DNA from: Allosalinactinospora lopnorensis
GTDB lineage: Bacteria; Actinomycetota; Actinomycetes; Streptosporangiales; Streptosporangiaceae
Reading direction: 5' to 3'
Assembly: GCF_000981225.1 (NCBI RefSeq)
Contig: NZ_LAJC01000013.1
Coordinates: 33,042 to 97,041 of the forward strand
Length of the DNA stretch: 64,000 nucleotides
Both the position numbers and the translations under genes were made by a program. Below are positions 9,040 to 17,943 of the stretch, piece after piece. The notes under the pieces are model-generated. The model saw only the letters and a list, made by a program, of their open reading frames with translations. It searched no databases and was not told where the DNA came from. The number at the start of each line of letters is the position of its first letter. Within the stretch, counting starts at the first letter, position 1.

Positions 9040-9247
9040 GATGCCCGCGGCCCTTCGGCGGGAGCTGGCCGAGTGCTTCGGGCCTGCCATCCTCCCCCTC
9101 AAGCCGGTCGCCATCCGGTCGCGCGCAGGCGGCGGTTCGGTTCGTCGATCGACGCCGCATGCGGGCAGCCCCATACCCGCTACTCTCGCGCGGCGCCGCC
9201 GGGTGGAGCAGACCTCCCAACACGGCCCCGTGCTCGGCGAACGCAAC

Positions 9248-9289
9248 GATGCCCCGCTGTCCTGGCACCTGCCAGGACAGCGGGGCATC
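9248..9289. terminator. Perfect 20-bp inverted repeat, likely terminator
   Basis: GATGCCCCGCTGTCCTGGCA and its exact reverse complement are separated by CC. This is 209 bp after the ABC-F stop and 66 bp before the 3' end of the opposing small ORF, so it would terminate either direction. No T-run follows on either side. Confidence 0.6.
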
Positions 9290-9354
9290 GGTCATCACAC
9301 CGGCGAAAGAGAGCGGACGGGCCCCGCGAGAGCGCGAGGCCAGGCGGGATGAGG

Positions 9355-9525
9355 TCAGACCGCCGATTTGGCCCGCGCGTGTTCCGATCCCGGCCGTTCC
9401 TGCCGCCCGCTGGGGGAGATGTCCCGCTGCGATGCGCGCAGCAGGGCGCGCCGACTGCGTGCGTCCAGCAGCCGTGTCTGCCGTAGGCCGTGCCTCTCGT
9501 TTCCCGATTTCAGTGCGTCGTTCAT
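9355..9525 (-). CDS. Possible small protein (56 aa), unknown
   Basis: ATG 9525 is preceded by GAGGG 8 nt upstream. The product starts MNDALKSGNERHGLRQTRL and is Arg/Ser-rich, about pI 11, with no membrane segment or recognised motif. Third-position G+C is about three quarters, lower than clear genes here but above random. Nothing else occupies this gap. It could be chance; support is ribosome site plus an uninterrupted frame. Confidence 0.28.
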   Translation of the reverse strand: MNDALKSGNERHGLRQTRLLDARSRRALLRASQRDISPSGRQERPGSEHARAKSAV

Positions 9526-9934
9526 GTCATCGTCCCTCGTGGTCTGGAATTTCCAGCAGGGCCGGGCGGGCAGAGGGGCGTCTACCCGCCTCCTTCACCG
9601 GTCCCTTTGCCGTCGCGGTGCGTCCGGGCCGTGACCACCGCCGCCGCGGCGGGGCCGAGCGACGCTCGGCCGGCGGCGGGTGTAGCGGCATGGTCCGCAC
9701 CTCCCCCGAAAAGATTCTCAGCCCGTGGCTGTCCTTCATATGGACGCACTCCGTGCGGTCCTCGTTCCCATCCCCCCTGCACACGCGTGGCACGCGGATC
9801 ATGTTCGCCCTTTTCCCCACTGAGTTCGCCCCGAGCGGCCGCACCGCCCTGCAAGGCGAAGAACAGGCCGAGCGGTCGGGACCGCGGGGGGAAAGAGTGT
9901 GTGACCGTGGTGTATCCCCGGTAACCTGCTGAAC
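9526..9934. other. 409-bp gene-free region upstream of serS
   Basis: No supported gene on either strand. It carries several short GC palindromes (around 9625-9680) and the serS promoter at its right end. I looked for a T-box antiterminator (T-box bulge sequence and terminator) and did not find one. Confidence 0.4.
9900..9927 (+). promoter_or_regulatory. serS promoter, leaderless type
   Basis: TGTGAC (9900-9905), 16-bp spacer and TAACCT (9922-9927), 7 bp before GTG 9935. The element CGGTAACCTGCT is nearly repeated before pheA (5938-5949), suggesting similar control of the two genes. Confidence 0.45.
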
Positions 9935-11200
9935 GTGATCGACCTTCGTGCTCTCCGAGACGACCCTGACCTTCTTCGCGCCTCGCAACGGGCGCGCGGC
10001 GAGGACGAGTCCACCGTCGACCGGCTACTCGACCTCGACTCCCGCCGCCGTTCGGCCCTGACCCGCTTCGAGACGCTGCGCGCGGAGCAGAAGAGCGTCG
10101 GAAAGTCGGTTTCCAAAGCGTCCCCGGAGGAACGCGAGGAGCTGCTGAGCAAAGCCAAAGGCCTGGCCGCCGACGTCAAGGAGGCCGAGAGCGAGGCCGA
10201 GCGCCTCGCGGAGGAGCTCGACAAGGTCCTCGCCGGCGTGCCGAACATCGTCGAGCAGGGAGCCCCCGAGGGGGGCGTGGACGACTTTACCGTCCTCGAA
10301 GAGGTCGGTGTCCCGCGCGAGTTCGATTTCACCCCGCGCGATCACCTGGAGCTGGGCGAGGCTCTTGGTGCCATCGACACCGACCGGGGCGCCAAGGTCT
10401 CCGGCGCGCGCTTCTACTTCCTGACCGGGGTCGGCGCCATGCTGGAGCTGGGGCTGCTGAACATGGCCATGCAGCAGGCCGTGGCGAACGGGTTCACCCC
10501 GATGATCCCGCCTGTGCTGGTCAAGCCCGAAACCATGGAGGGAACCGGCTTCCTCGGCGCCCACGCCGACGAGATCTACCATCTGCCGTCGGACGACCTC
10601 TACCTTGTGGGGACCTCTGAGGTTCCCCTTGCCGGGTACCACGCTGAGGAGATCCTCGCCGCCGACGCGCTGCCGCGTCGCTACATCGGCTGGTCGCCGT
10701 GCTTCCGCCGGGAAGCCGGGTCCTACGGCAAGGACACCCGCGGGATCATCCGGGTGCACCAGTTCAACAAGATCGAGATGTTCGTCTTCAGCCACCCCGA
10801 GCAGGCGCACGACGAACACCTGCGGCTGCTGGCCTGGGAGCGCGAGATGCTCGACAAGCTGGAGCTGCCGTACCGCGTGGTCGACATCGCCGCCGGAGAC
10901 CTGGGGACCAGCGCCGCACGCAAGTTCGACTGCGAGGCGTGGATCCCGACCCAGGGCCGCTACCGCGAACTGACCTCCACCTCGAACTGCACCGACTTCC
11001 AGGCGCGCCGACTGAACGTCCGTTACCGTCAGGACGATGGCAAGCCGCGCTTCGCCGCCACGCTGAACGGCACTCTCGCCACCACCCGCTGGATCGTGGC
11101 CATTCTGGAGAACCACCAGAGGGCTGACGGCTCCGTTGTGGTGCCGCCGGCATTGCGTCCCTTTGTGGGCCGCGAGGTGCTGGAACCGGTCGGCAAGTAG
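9935..11200 (+). CDS. serS: Seryl-tRNA synthetase
   Basis: 421 residues, normal length. It charges tRNA-Ser via seryl-adenylate. The N-terminal long antiparallel coiled coil (about 30-100) grips the variable arm of tRNA-Ser. The class II catalytic core follows, with motif 2 ([20 protein letters not shown]) and motif 3 ([18 protein letters not shown]) plus the serine-binding TSEVPL element. The GTG start has no ribosome site but a -10 hexamer 7 bp upstream. The tRNA-Ser gene lies 6 kb downstream. The order pheA then serS is shared with other actinomycetes. Confidence 0.97.
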   Translation: MIDLRALRDDPDLLRASQRARGEDESTVDRLLDLDSRRRSALTRFETLRAEQKSVGKSVSKASPEEREELLSKAKGLAADVKEAESEAERLAEELDKVLAGVPNIVEQGAPEGGVDDFTVLEEVGVPREFDFTPRDHLELGEALGAIDTDRGAKVSGARFYFLTGVGAMLELGLLNMAMQQAVANGFTPMIPPVLVKPETMEGTGFLGAHADEIYHLPSDDLYLVGTSEVPLAGYHAEEILAADALPRRYIGWSPCFRREAGSYGKDTRGIIRVHQFNKIEMFVFSHPEQAHDEHLRLLAWEREMLDKLELPYRVVDIAAGDLGTSAARKFDCEAWIPTQGRYRELTSTSNCTDFQARRLNVRYRQDDGKPRFAATLNGTLATTRWIVAILENHQRADGSVVVPPALRPFVGREVLEPVGK

Positions 11201-11257
11201 CGGGCCGCGGCATGGCGCCGGAAGCCCCCCGTGCCCCGGCGCCGCCTGTCCGCACGA

Positions 11258-11805
11258 CTACAAGTACGGGCCCGATCCCGGGCCGGGCATCCGCTGCTCC
11301 TGGACGTCGGGCGCCCCGGGGGCAGTGCCTTGCGCATGTTCTCCAGCTGCGAGCGCGCGGCCATCTGCTGGGCGAACAGGGTGGTCTGTATCCCGTGGAA
11401 CAGTCCTTCCAGCCAGCCCACCAGTTGGGCCTGGGCGATCCGCAGCTCGGCTTCGCTCGGTGTGGAGCCGTCGGTGAACGGAAGGCTGAGCCGTTCCAGC
11501 TCTTCGATGAGCTCCGGGGCCAGGCCGTCCTCAAGCTCCTTTATCGAGCTGGTGTGGATCTCCTTGAGCCGGGAGCGGCTGGCTTCGTCGAGTGGAGCCG
11601 CCTTCACCTCTTCGAGTAGCTGCCGGATCATGCTGCCGATGCGCATGACCTTCGCGGGCTGCTCGACCTGCTCGGTGATCGTGCGTTCCGCGGCCTTCCC
11701 CTGCTCGGCCCCCTCGCCCTGCTGCTCGACGTCGGAGTCGGCGGCTCCGGAGCCGACCACCAGGATCTGCGGCTGCTGTCGTTCTTCGTTGAATCCGTTG
11801 CTCAT
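11258..11805 (-). CDS. bpa: Bacterial proteasome activator Bpa (frameshifted)
   Basis: ATG 11805 follows GGTGAGGG. The core VMRIGSMIRQLLEEVKAAPL, HTSSIKELEDGLAPEL and QAQLVGWLEGLFHGIQTTLF matches Bpa (formerly DUF2587). Bpa forms a dodecameric ring that opens the 20S proteasome without ATP. As read, the C-terminus is scrambled. Adding one G to the run at 11318-11322 gives a short tail ending GPGSGPYL then TAG at 11258. This closely resembles the Gly-Gln-Tyr-Leu end that docks into the proteasome alpha ring (here GPYL). This implies the organism has a 20S proteasome. The N-terminal 40 residues are acidic and disordered. Confidence 0.85.
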
Positions 11806-11870
11806 CAACCCTCACCTAGAAAACTCATGCGGGGTCCGCGAGTTTTTCCGTCACGGTGGTAACCCGACCC

Positions 11871-12854
11871 TTACCGGGTGAGCACGATCTTCCCCACATG
11901 GGCGCTCGATTCCATGATGCGATGGGCTTCTGCCGCGTCCGGCAGTTCCATCGTGCGGTCCACGATAGGCCGGATCGCCCCCTTCTCCAGAAGCGGCCAT
12001 ACATGCTCGACCACCTCGGAGACGATCGCGGCCTTCTCCTCAGTAGGCCGTGCGCGCAGCGTCGTCGCATGTACAGAGAGCCGCTTGACGAGCATCCGCC
12101 CGAGGTCGAGCTCTGCCGAGCGTCCTCCCATCAGCCCGATGATGACGAGTCTCCCGTTGACGGCCAGGGAGCGGACGTTGCTCTCCAGATAGGAACCGCC
12201 CATGATGTCCAGGATGACGTCGGCTCCCGCGCCTCCGGTCTCCTCCTTGACGCGTGTGGCGAACTCCTCCTCGCGGTAGTTGATGGTGACGTCGGCGCCC
12301 AGTTCGCGGCAGCGCGCGAGTTTCTCCTCGCTGCCCGCCGTCGTGATGACCCGGGCCCCCCGCGCGCGTGCGAGCTGGATGGCGAATGTGCCGATACCGC
12401 TGCCGCCGCCGTGCACCAGCAGGGTCTCGCCGGGGCGCAGAGCGCCGACCATGAACACGTTGGACCATACGGTGCATGCCACCTCGGGCAGTGCCGCCGC
12501 TTCGGCCAGGCTCACCCCGCGCGGTATGGGCAGCAGCTGCCCCGCGGGAACCGCGACGCGTTCGGCGTAGCCTCCGCCGCTGAGAAGGACGCACACCTCG
12601 TCGCCTACTGACCACCCGGAGTCCTCCGTGTCCGGACCGAGGGCGGCGACCCGCCCGGAGCACTCCAGGCCCGGGTACTCCGGTGCGCCCGGCGGCGGCG
12701 GGTAGGAACCTTGGCGCTGGTTGATGTCGGCCCTGTTGACCGCTGACGCGGCGATGTCGACGAGGACTTCTCCGGAAGCGGGGACGGGGTCGGGAACCTC
12801 TTCCCATGAGAGGACGTCGGGATCTCCAGGCTCACTGATCACAATTGCGTGCAT
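11871..12854 (-). CDS. NAD(P)H quinone oxidoreductase, zinc-free MDR superfamily
   Basis: 327 residues from ATG 12854. The N-terminal GroES-like domain has SAVNRADINQRQGSYPPPPG, typical of PIG3/quinone oxidoreductases; the zinc-ligand Cys/His set of alcohol dehydrogenases is absent. The nucleotide-binding Rossmann fold has the HGGGSGIGTFAIQLA motif (about 150). Likely one- or two-electron reduction of quinones with NADPH. The stop codon lies 65 bp beyond the bpa start, so the two minus-strand genes could be co-transcribed, oxidoreductase first. Confidence 0.88.
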   Translation of the reverse strand: MHAIVISEPGDPDVLSWEEVPDPVPASGEVLVDIAASAVNRADINQRQGSYPPPPGAPEYPGLECSGRVAALGPDTEDSGWSVGDEVCVLLSGGGYAERVAVPAGQLLPIPRGVSLAEAAALPEVACTVWSNVFMVGALRPGETLLVHGGGSGIGTFAIQLARARGARVITTAGSEEKLARCRELGADVTINYREEEFATRVKEETGGAGADVILDIMGGSYLESNVRSLAVNGRLVIIGLMGGRSAELDLGRMLVKRLSVHATTLRARPTEEKAAIVSEVVEHVWPLLEKGAIRPIVDRTMELPDAAEAHRIMESSAHVGKIVLTR

Positions 12855-13077
12855 GCTCCGAACGCTACCCGTCGCCACCTGGGTGCCGGTGGTCCGGGAT
12901 ACCCCTGTGGACAGGCGAAGATGAAGCCGTTTGGCAGATGGTTTTATCTTTGAGACTGGGGTCAGAGAGCTCGCGAGTCTGGGAGTCTGGCTTGGCCATG
13001 TCATCCCCGGTGTGAACCGGTCGCCCAGCGAATGAACCTGCACGCCATGTTGACCCGCCCTTGAGGAGAAAATCGCG

Positions 13078-15687
13078 GTGGCACCGAGAGAGCACGACGG
13101 CTGGGAACACGCGGGTACACGTCCGTGGGATCAGCCTGATCAGGAGGATCCCGCGGGAACAGGGAACGGGGACTCCCTAGAGGGGACACCGGGCGCGGCT
13201 TACGAGATGTCTCCGGCCGACCAGTGGTTCGGGGATGGGATGCTCCCGCCACCGCCGCCCTACGCCCAGCCGGCCGGTGATCAGATCGCTCCGCCCCCTG
13301 CTTTCCCCCCGTCCCCCCAGGACCCTCCGGCGCCTCCCGCACCGCAGCCGGGCCACGACATCTCCCAGAACGGCAACAGCGCACCGCCGGACACCGGCTA
13401 CCAGGCGCCCTCGCCTGAGCAGTACGACCCTCCGCAGCCCGACCAGACGCGGTACCCGGGATCGCCGCCTTCCCCGGAAACGCACCAGACGCCATCCGCG
13501 GAAGGATGGGATGTCGCCGGGCGGGCGCCGGCCGATGACCGGGCGGCCCCTCAGGGGCAGGCGCCCTCGGCCTTCCGGCCGGACTTTCCGCACCCGGGGC
13601 CCGACCAGGGGTATCCGCCCCCGGCGGCCCCCGCCATACCCGAGGAAGGCGTCGGCCTGTTCCCGCCAGGACCCGATTCCCTGGAGACCGATATCCCCGA
13701 GCCCGAGCAGCTGCCTCCGCTGGACCCCTCTGTGCAGCAGGGGCAGCCGCAGGGGCCTGACCTCGTTCCCGGTGCCGCCGAACCCGGGCAGGCGTACGAG
13801 TCGCACACCCCGGAAGTTCCCCACCACCCCCGGGAACCGTACGCGCTCGATGCGTCCGAGCGGCCGCAGGGCGCCTTCCCGGGCGGGGCGGAGGAGCCGC
13901 AGCCCCCCGAGGCCGCGCCGCAGGCCACCGAGCCTGAGCAGGACCCCGCCGTGCCAGAGCCGTACCAGGACAGCGCGTCGGCTCCTGGCGCCACCGGCGG
14001 TCAGCGGAGCGGGCACGCCGCCGAGGCGGCGGAGACCCCACAGTCCCATGGCGAGTGGCGGCAGGGCGGCCCGGAAGGGCCGGCGGGCGAGCCGCAGTCG
14101 CCGGGATTTCCGCAGGACGCCCACGGGTTCGCCCCGCAGCAGGACCCCGGTGCGGGTCAGCCGCCGCAGCCCGGCCCTCAGACCCCTCTCTACGCGCCGG
14201 AGACCCCGTATAACTCCCAGGGGCCGTACGCTCCCGGAAGGCAGCCGGGCAGGCCGGGCGGTGCGCAGGAGGCTCCCAGCGGGGTGCCGATGCCGCCGGG
14301 AGCGGTTCAGTCCCCCTATGACTGGCGGGTGCCCGGCCATCCGCAGCCGCCGTACACCGGACCGCAAGCGCCTCCGAACATGCAGGGCGCCCCGCAGGAG
14401 CCCCACGCCGCCCAGGGGCCGGCGGCCGAACCGCAGGCTCCGCCCGGCGAACGGCGCAACCCGTATCAGATCCCCGGGTACCCGCCGGCCGGTCCGCCGC
14501 AGGTGCCTCAGCATCCCCAGGGAGCACCCGGTGCTCCCCAAGGGCCTCCTCCCCCCGCCTACCAGCCGCCTCCCGCCGGCCAGCAGCCACCGCAGGGCGG
14601 CCAGCAGCACTCTTATCCGCCGCATGCGCCGTACGGAGGGCAGCCGCATTACCCCGGCGGAGGGCAGGGGGCGCCGCTGCAGCAGCCTGCGCAGGGCTTC
14701 CAGTACCACTCCCACTTCCCCGGCAACCAGTCCGCGGCCCAGGAGCAGGGGCAGTTCGAGACGGCCGACGCGCTGGACGCGGACAGCCTGGTGCGCGGGC
14801 GGCGCCAGACACCCACGTCCGGGTGGCGCAAGATCGTGCATTCGGCAACGCTCGGCCTGGTGAAACCCGGCCTTTCGTCGGCGGAGATGCGGCGCCGTGA
14901 ACTGACCCAGCGCGCCAGCACGCACGTGGCGGGCGGGCATCACCGGGTGGCGGTGCTCAGCCTGAAAGGCGGGGTGGGCAAGACCACCACGACCGTGGCG
15001 CTGGGGTCCACGCTGGCGTCTCTGCGCGGCGACCGCGTTCTGGCGGTCGACGCCAACCCCGACCGGGGCACCCTGTCGGACAAGGTGCGTCTGGAAACCG
15101 CTGCCACCATCCGCGACCTGCTCAACGAGCGAAACCACATCACGCGCTACGCCGATATCCGCGGTTTCACTTCGCAGTCGTCGAGTCGGCTGGAGATCCT
15201 GGCCTCCGACCGCGACCCGGCGGTCTCGGAGGCGTTCAGCGAGAACGACTACCGCGAGGTCACCCGGATTCTGGAGCACTTCTACTCGATCTGCATCACC
15301 GATTGCGGTACAGGGCTGCTGCATTCGGCGATGCGCGGGGTGCTCGGCCTGGCCGACCAGATCGTTCTGGTGAGTTCGGCGTCGGTCGACGGTGCCCGCA
15401 GCGCCAGCGCCACCCTCGACTGGTTGGAGGCGCACGAGTACGGCTACCACGTACGCGGTGCGGTCGTGGTGCTGTCCATGGTGCGCCAGGATGGTAAGAG
15501 CAGCGTGGATCTGGACCGGCTGGAGGAGCATTTCGCCAGCCGCTGCCGCGCTGTGGTCCGGGTTCCCTGGGACGCGCACCTGGAGGAGGGCGCCGAGGTC
15601 GACCTCGATCGCCTCGCCCCCTCCACACGCGACGCCTACCTGCAGCTCGCCGCGACGGTCGGCGAAGCCTTCGCCTGGCCTCGCTGA
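13078..15687 (+). CDS. EspI-like protein: Pro/Gln-rich N-terminus fused to ParA/MinD ATPase
   Basis: 869 residues. GTG start with GAGGAG 10 nt upstream. Residues about 1-565 are low complexity, dominated by Pro, Gln, Gly and Glu (for example QPPQGGQQHSYPPHAPYGG) and surely disordered. A basic linker leads into a ParA/MinD ATPase (about 620-869). It has deviant Walker A LKGGVGKTTTT with the signature Lys, VDANPDRGTL as the switch I/Walker A' region, and a degenerate Walker B (ICITDCGTG). The layout matches mycobacterial EspI and related ATPases next to ESX/type VII secretion loci. No EccA-E, WXG100 or PE/PPE gene is present here, so this copy is away from any secretion locus. The role could be in secretion control or polar positioning. 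Confidence 0.8.
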   Translation: MAPREHDGWEHAGTRPWDQPDQEDPAGTGNGDSLEGTPGAAYEMSPADQWFGDGMLPPPPPYAQPAGDQIAPPPAFPPSPQDPPAPPAPQPGHDISQNGNSAPPDTGYQAPSPEQYDPPQPDQTRYPGSPPSPETHQTPSAEGWDVAGRAPADDRAAPQGQAPSAFRPDFPHPGPDQGYPPPAAPAIPEEGVGLFPPGPDSLETDIPEPEQLPPLDPSVQQGQPQGPDLVPGAAEPGQAYESHTPEVPHHPREPYALDASERPQGAFPGGAEEPQPPEAAPQATEPEQDPAVPEPYQDSASAPGATGGQRSGHAAEAAETPQSHGEWRQGGPEGPAGEPQSPGFPQDAHGFAPQQDPGAGQPPQPGPQTPLYAPETPYNSQGPYAPGRQPGRPGGAQEAPSGVPMPPGAVQSPYDWRVPGHPQPPYTGPQAPPNMQGAPQEPHAAQGPAAEPQAPPGERRNPYQIPGYPPAGPPQVPQHPQGAPGAPQGPPPPAYQPPPAGQQPPQGGQQHSYPPHAPYGGQPHYPGGGQGAPLQQPAQGFQYHSHFPGNQSAAQEQGQFETADALDADSLVRGRRQTPTSGWRKIVHSATLGLVKPGLSSAEMRRRELTQRASTHVAGGHHRVAVLSLKGGVGKTTTTVALGSTLASLRGDRVLAVDANPDRGTLSDKVRLETAATIRDLLNERNHITRYADIRGFTSQSSSRLEILASDRDPAVSEAFSENDYREVTRILEHFYSICITDCGTGLLHSAMRGVLGLADQIVLVSSASVDGARSASATLDWLEAHEYGYHVRGAVVVLSMVRQDGKSSVDLDRLEEHFASRCRAVVRVPWDAHLEEGAEVDLDRLAPSTRDAYLQLAATVGEAFAWPR

Positions 15688-15704
15688 TGTAGCCCCGTTG
15701 TCGA

Positions 15705-15731
15705 ACCCGCCGGCTGGGAATGTCGGCGGGT
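15705..15731 (+). terminator. Hairpin after the EspI-like gene
   Basis: ACCCGCCG (15705-15712) pairs with CGGCGGGT (15724-15731), 8 bp with an 11-nt loop, then CGCTTCCCC. It begins 17 bp after the stop codon. Confidence 0.45.
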
Positions 15732-15906
15732 CGCTTCCCCGCCCGTCTCGGGGTGCTGGTGCCGTGGACGGGAGGGGGCTCAGCAGGACGCGGTCCCGCT
15801 GCGAGCCGGTCCGGGCGCTGACCGCCTCGCCCTGTCACGAGACGGGGCGGGCGGCTCCGACGCTCTCCGTACGGGAGCACCGGATCCGGCCGGCCGGGGA
15901 TGGAAG

Positions 15907-15995
15907 CGGAGGGTGTGGGATTCGAACCCACGAGACCCCGTTAAGGATCTTGTGCTTTTCAAGAGCACTGCACTCGGCCACTATGCGAACCCTCC
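15907..15995 (-). tRNA. tRNA-Ser (anticodon UGA)
   Basis: An 89-nt cloverleaf with a 7-bp acceptor stem (GGAGGGT with ACCCTCC) and discriminator G. The anticodon stem-loop is GTGCT-CTTGAAA-AGCAC, giving anticodon TGA. There is a long variable arm as expected for tRNA-Ser, and T-loop GTTCGAATC. CCA is not encoded. No integrase or repeat at its 3' end. Confidence 0.96.
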
Positions 15996-16168
15996 GAGGG
16001 CAGGAGATCTGCTCCCCGGGGCTCATGCTAGCTCACCATCCGTGTCTCTGTGGAAACGGTCGCCGGTGTCCGGGGAAGCCGGTCCACGTGTCGCGGTCCG
16101 TGGCCAGAGACATTTCTCCGGCTGCCATGGGTGGCCTCTTTGGTTACCGGGGAGTAACATGTGGCCTC

Positions 16169-16633
16169 ATGGAAACGATGAGCGCCGAGACGGCGGAGAC
16201 AGTGAAGTCCGGGTTCCTGGCGGCGGTGCCGTTCGCGCGAACGCTGGGCGTGCAGTTCATGGACCTGGAGTACGGTCGGGTCGTCATGCGGCTGCCGGAC
16301 GAACCGGCGCACCACAACCACGTCGGTGGCCTGCATGCCGGGGCGATGTTCACCCTCGCGGAGTCGGCCTCTGGCGTCATCGTGATCGGCTCGTTCAGCG
16401 ACCAGCTCGACCGCGCCGTTCCGCTCGCGGTCAAGGCCGAGATCCACTACCACAAGCTCGCTATGGGCGATGTGATCGCCGAGGCGCGCCTGGGGCGGCC
16501 GAAGGAAGAGGTCGTCGCGGAACTCGATGCGGGCAAGCGCCCCGAGTTCTCGGTCGAGGTCGAGTTGCGCACCGAGGACGGCAAGGTCACCGGCTCGATG
16601 ACCGTCGTGTGGACGCTGAAGCCCAACCGCTGA
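16169..16633 (+). CDS. PaaI/YiiD-type hotdog thioesterase (DUF4442)
   Basis: 154 residues from ATG 16169 (a second ATG at 16178). A single hotdog fold. The segment AHHNHVGGLHAGAMFTLAES is the conserved H-x-x-G-x-x-H-x-G helix of the PaaI group, with the catalytic Asp/Glu supplied in the following helix. Likely hydrolyses acyl-CoA; substrate unknown. GGGGAG lies about 14 nt upstream, rather far. It stands between the tRNA-Ser gene and the sliding clamp gene. Confidence 0.8.
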   Translation: METMSAETAETVKSGFLAAVPFARTLGVQFMDLEYGRVVMRLPDEPAHHNHVGGLHAGAMFTLAESASGVIVIGSFSDQLDRAVPLAVKAEIHYHKLAMGDVIAEARLGRPKEEVVAELDAGKRPEFSVEVELRTEDGKVTGSMTVVWTLKPNR

Positions 16634-16789
16634 GGGACGCGGTGGGCGTTCGGCGCCGGCGAACCCGGGTTCCCCGGTCGCGGCGGCGCATCCATCCGCT
16701 GTCCTGCCGTGTTACCGGAAGGAATGTCGGCGCCTCTGGGTACGGTGACTGCATCCGATAGTCCGGACGCTCACGATCAGGAGGTTGAC

Positions 16790-17943
16790 GTGAGGTTCCG
16801 AGTTGATCGTGACGCATTCGCCGAGGCCGTGGCCTGGACGGCCCGGGCTCTGCCCGCGCGCCCGGCCGTGCCGGTGCTGGCCGGGATGCGGCTGGAACTA
16901 CCCACAGATTCAGGGCAGCTGCGGCTGTCGAGTTTCGATTACGAAGTCTCCGCCCAGGCCGCGGTGGACGTCGAGGCCGAGGAAAGCGGCGCGGTCCTGG
17001 TTTCGGGCCGGCTGCTCGCCGAGATCGCCCGCAATCTCTCCCCACAGCCTGTGGACTTCTCCTGCGACGGCTCGCGAGCCCTCGTCAACTGCGGCAGTGC
17101 GCGATTCACACTGCTCACACTCCCGTTGGAGGACTACCCGTCGCTGCCGGAAATGCCGGGGATCACGGGGTCGCTGGCCGCGGACGCCTTCGCGGCGGCG
17201 GTGCGGCAGGTGGCGCCGGCCGCCAGCCGCGACGACACACTGCCGATGCTTACGGGCGTACACATGTCCTTCTCCGGCGACTCGCTGAGCCTTGCCGCCA
17301 CCGATCGCTACCGCATCGCCGTCCGCGAGCTTTGGTGGCAGTCCGAGTACTCCGATCTCGATACGTCGGCGCTGGTCCCGGCGCGCACACTCGCCGATAC
17401 GGGGCGCTCGCTGGTCTCGGGGTCCAATATCGGCATCGCGTTGTCCGCGGTATCGGCCGGAGCAGGGACCGCCCCGTCGCACGGCGAGGGCATGATCGGG
17501 TTCGAGAACAACGGCCGGCGTACCACCACCCGGCTGATCGACAGCGACTTCATCAAGTACGAGTCCCGCTTCCCCACTGATTTCACGGCTCGTGCCGAGG
17601 TGTCCAAGGCAAAGCTCATCGAAGCGGTGAAGCGGGTGGCACTCGTCGCCGACCGCAACTCTCCCCTTCGGCTCTCGTTCACCGAGACCGAGGTGCTGCT
17701 CGAAGCCGGATCGGGCGACGACGCCCAGGCGCGGGAGGTGCTGGACGTCAAGTACGAGGGCGAACCCATGCGAATCGCCTTCGGCCCCGAGTTCTTCCTC
17801 GACGGCCTTGGTGCGGTCGAGACCGAGACGGCCCATCTCGCTTCACCATGCCGACCAAGCCCGCCGTGATCTCCGGTGTGCCGGCCGAAGAGGGTGCGCG
17901 GTCCGACTTCCGGTACCTCGTTATGCCGCTGCGGATCTCCTAG
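16790..17943 (+). CDS. DNA polymerase III beta subunit-like sliding clamp (frameshifted)
   Basis: GTG 16790 follows CAGGAGG. The protein is a full-length DnaN-type clamp (about 383 residues) with three clamp domains: it starts VRFRVDRDAFAEAVAWTARA, has the conserved AATDRYRIAVREL in domain 2, and ends YLVMPLRIS. The frame breaks at 17842-17843. One added T restores LAFTMPTKPAVISG and the normal end. No dnaA, recF or gyrB is nearby, so this is probably a second clamp and not the oriC-linked dnaN. An intergenic cluster of DnaA-box-like sites lies 0.8 kb away. Its stop codon overlaps that of the opposing gene within the palindrome CTAG. Confidence 0.83.

Noticed and set aside
9526..9934. T-box riboswitch for serS
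   Set aside because: No T-box sequence or terminator/antiterminator found, and the promoter abuts the start codon.
13001..15579. Very long minus-strand open frames (up to 800 codons) opposite the EspI-like gene
   Set aside because: They are shadows of high-GC coding sequence: Arg/Gly/Leu-rich with no domains, while the plus strand has a strong ribosome site and an intact ATPase domain.
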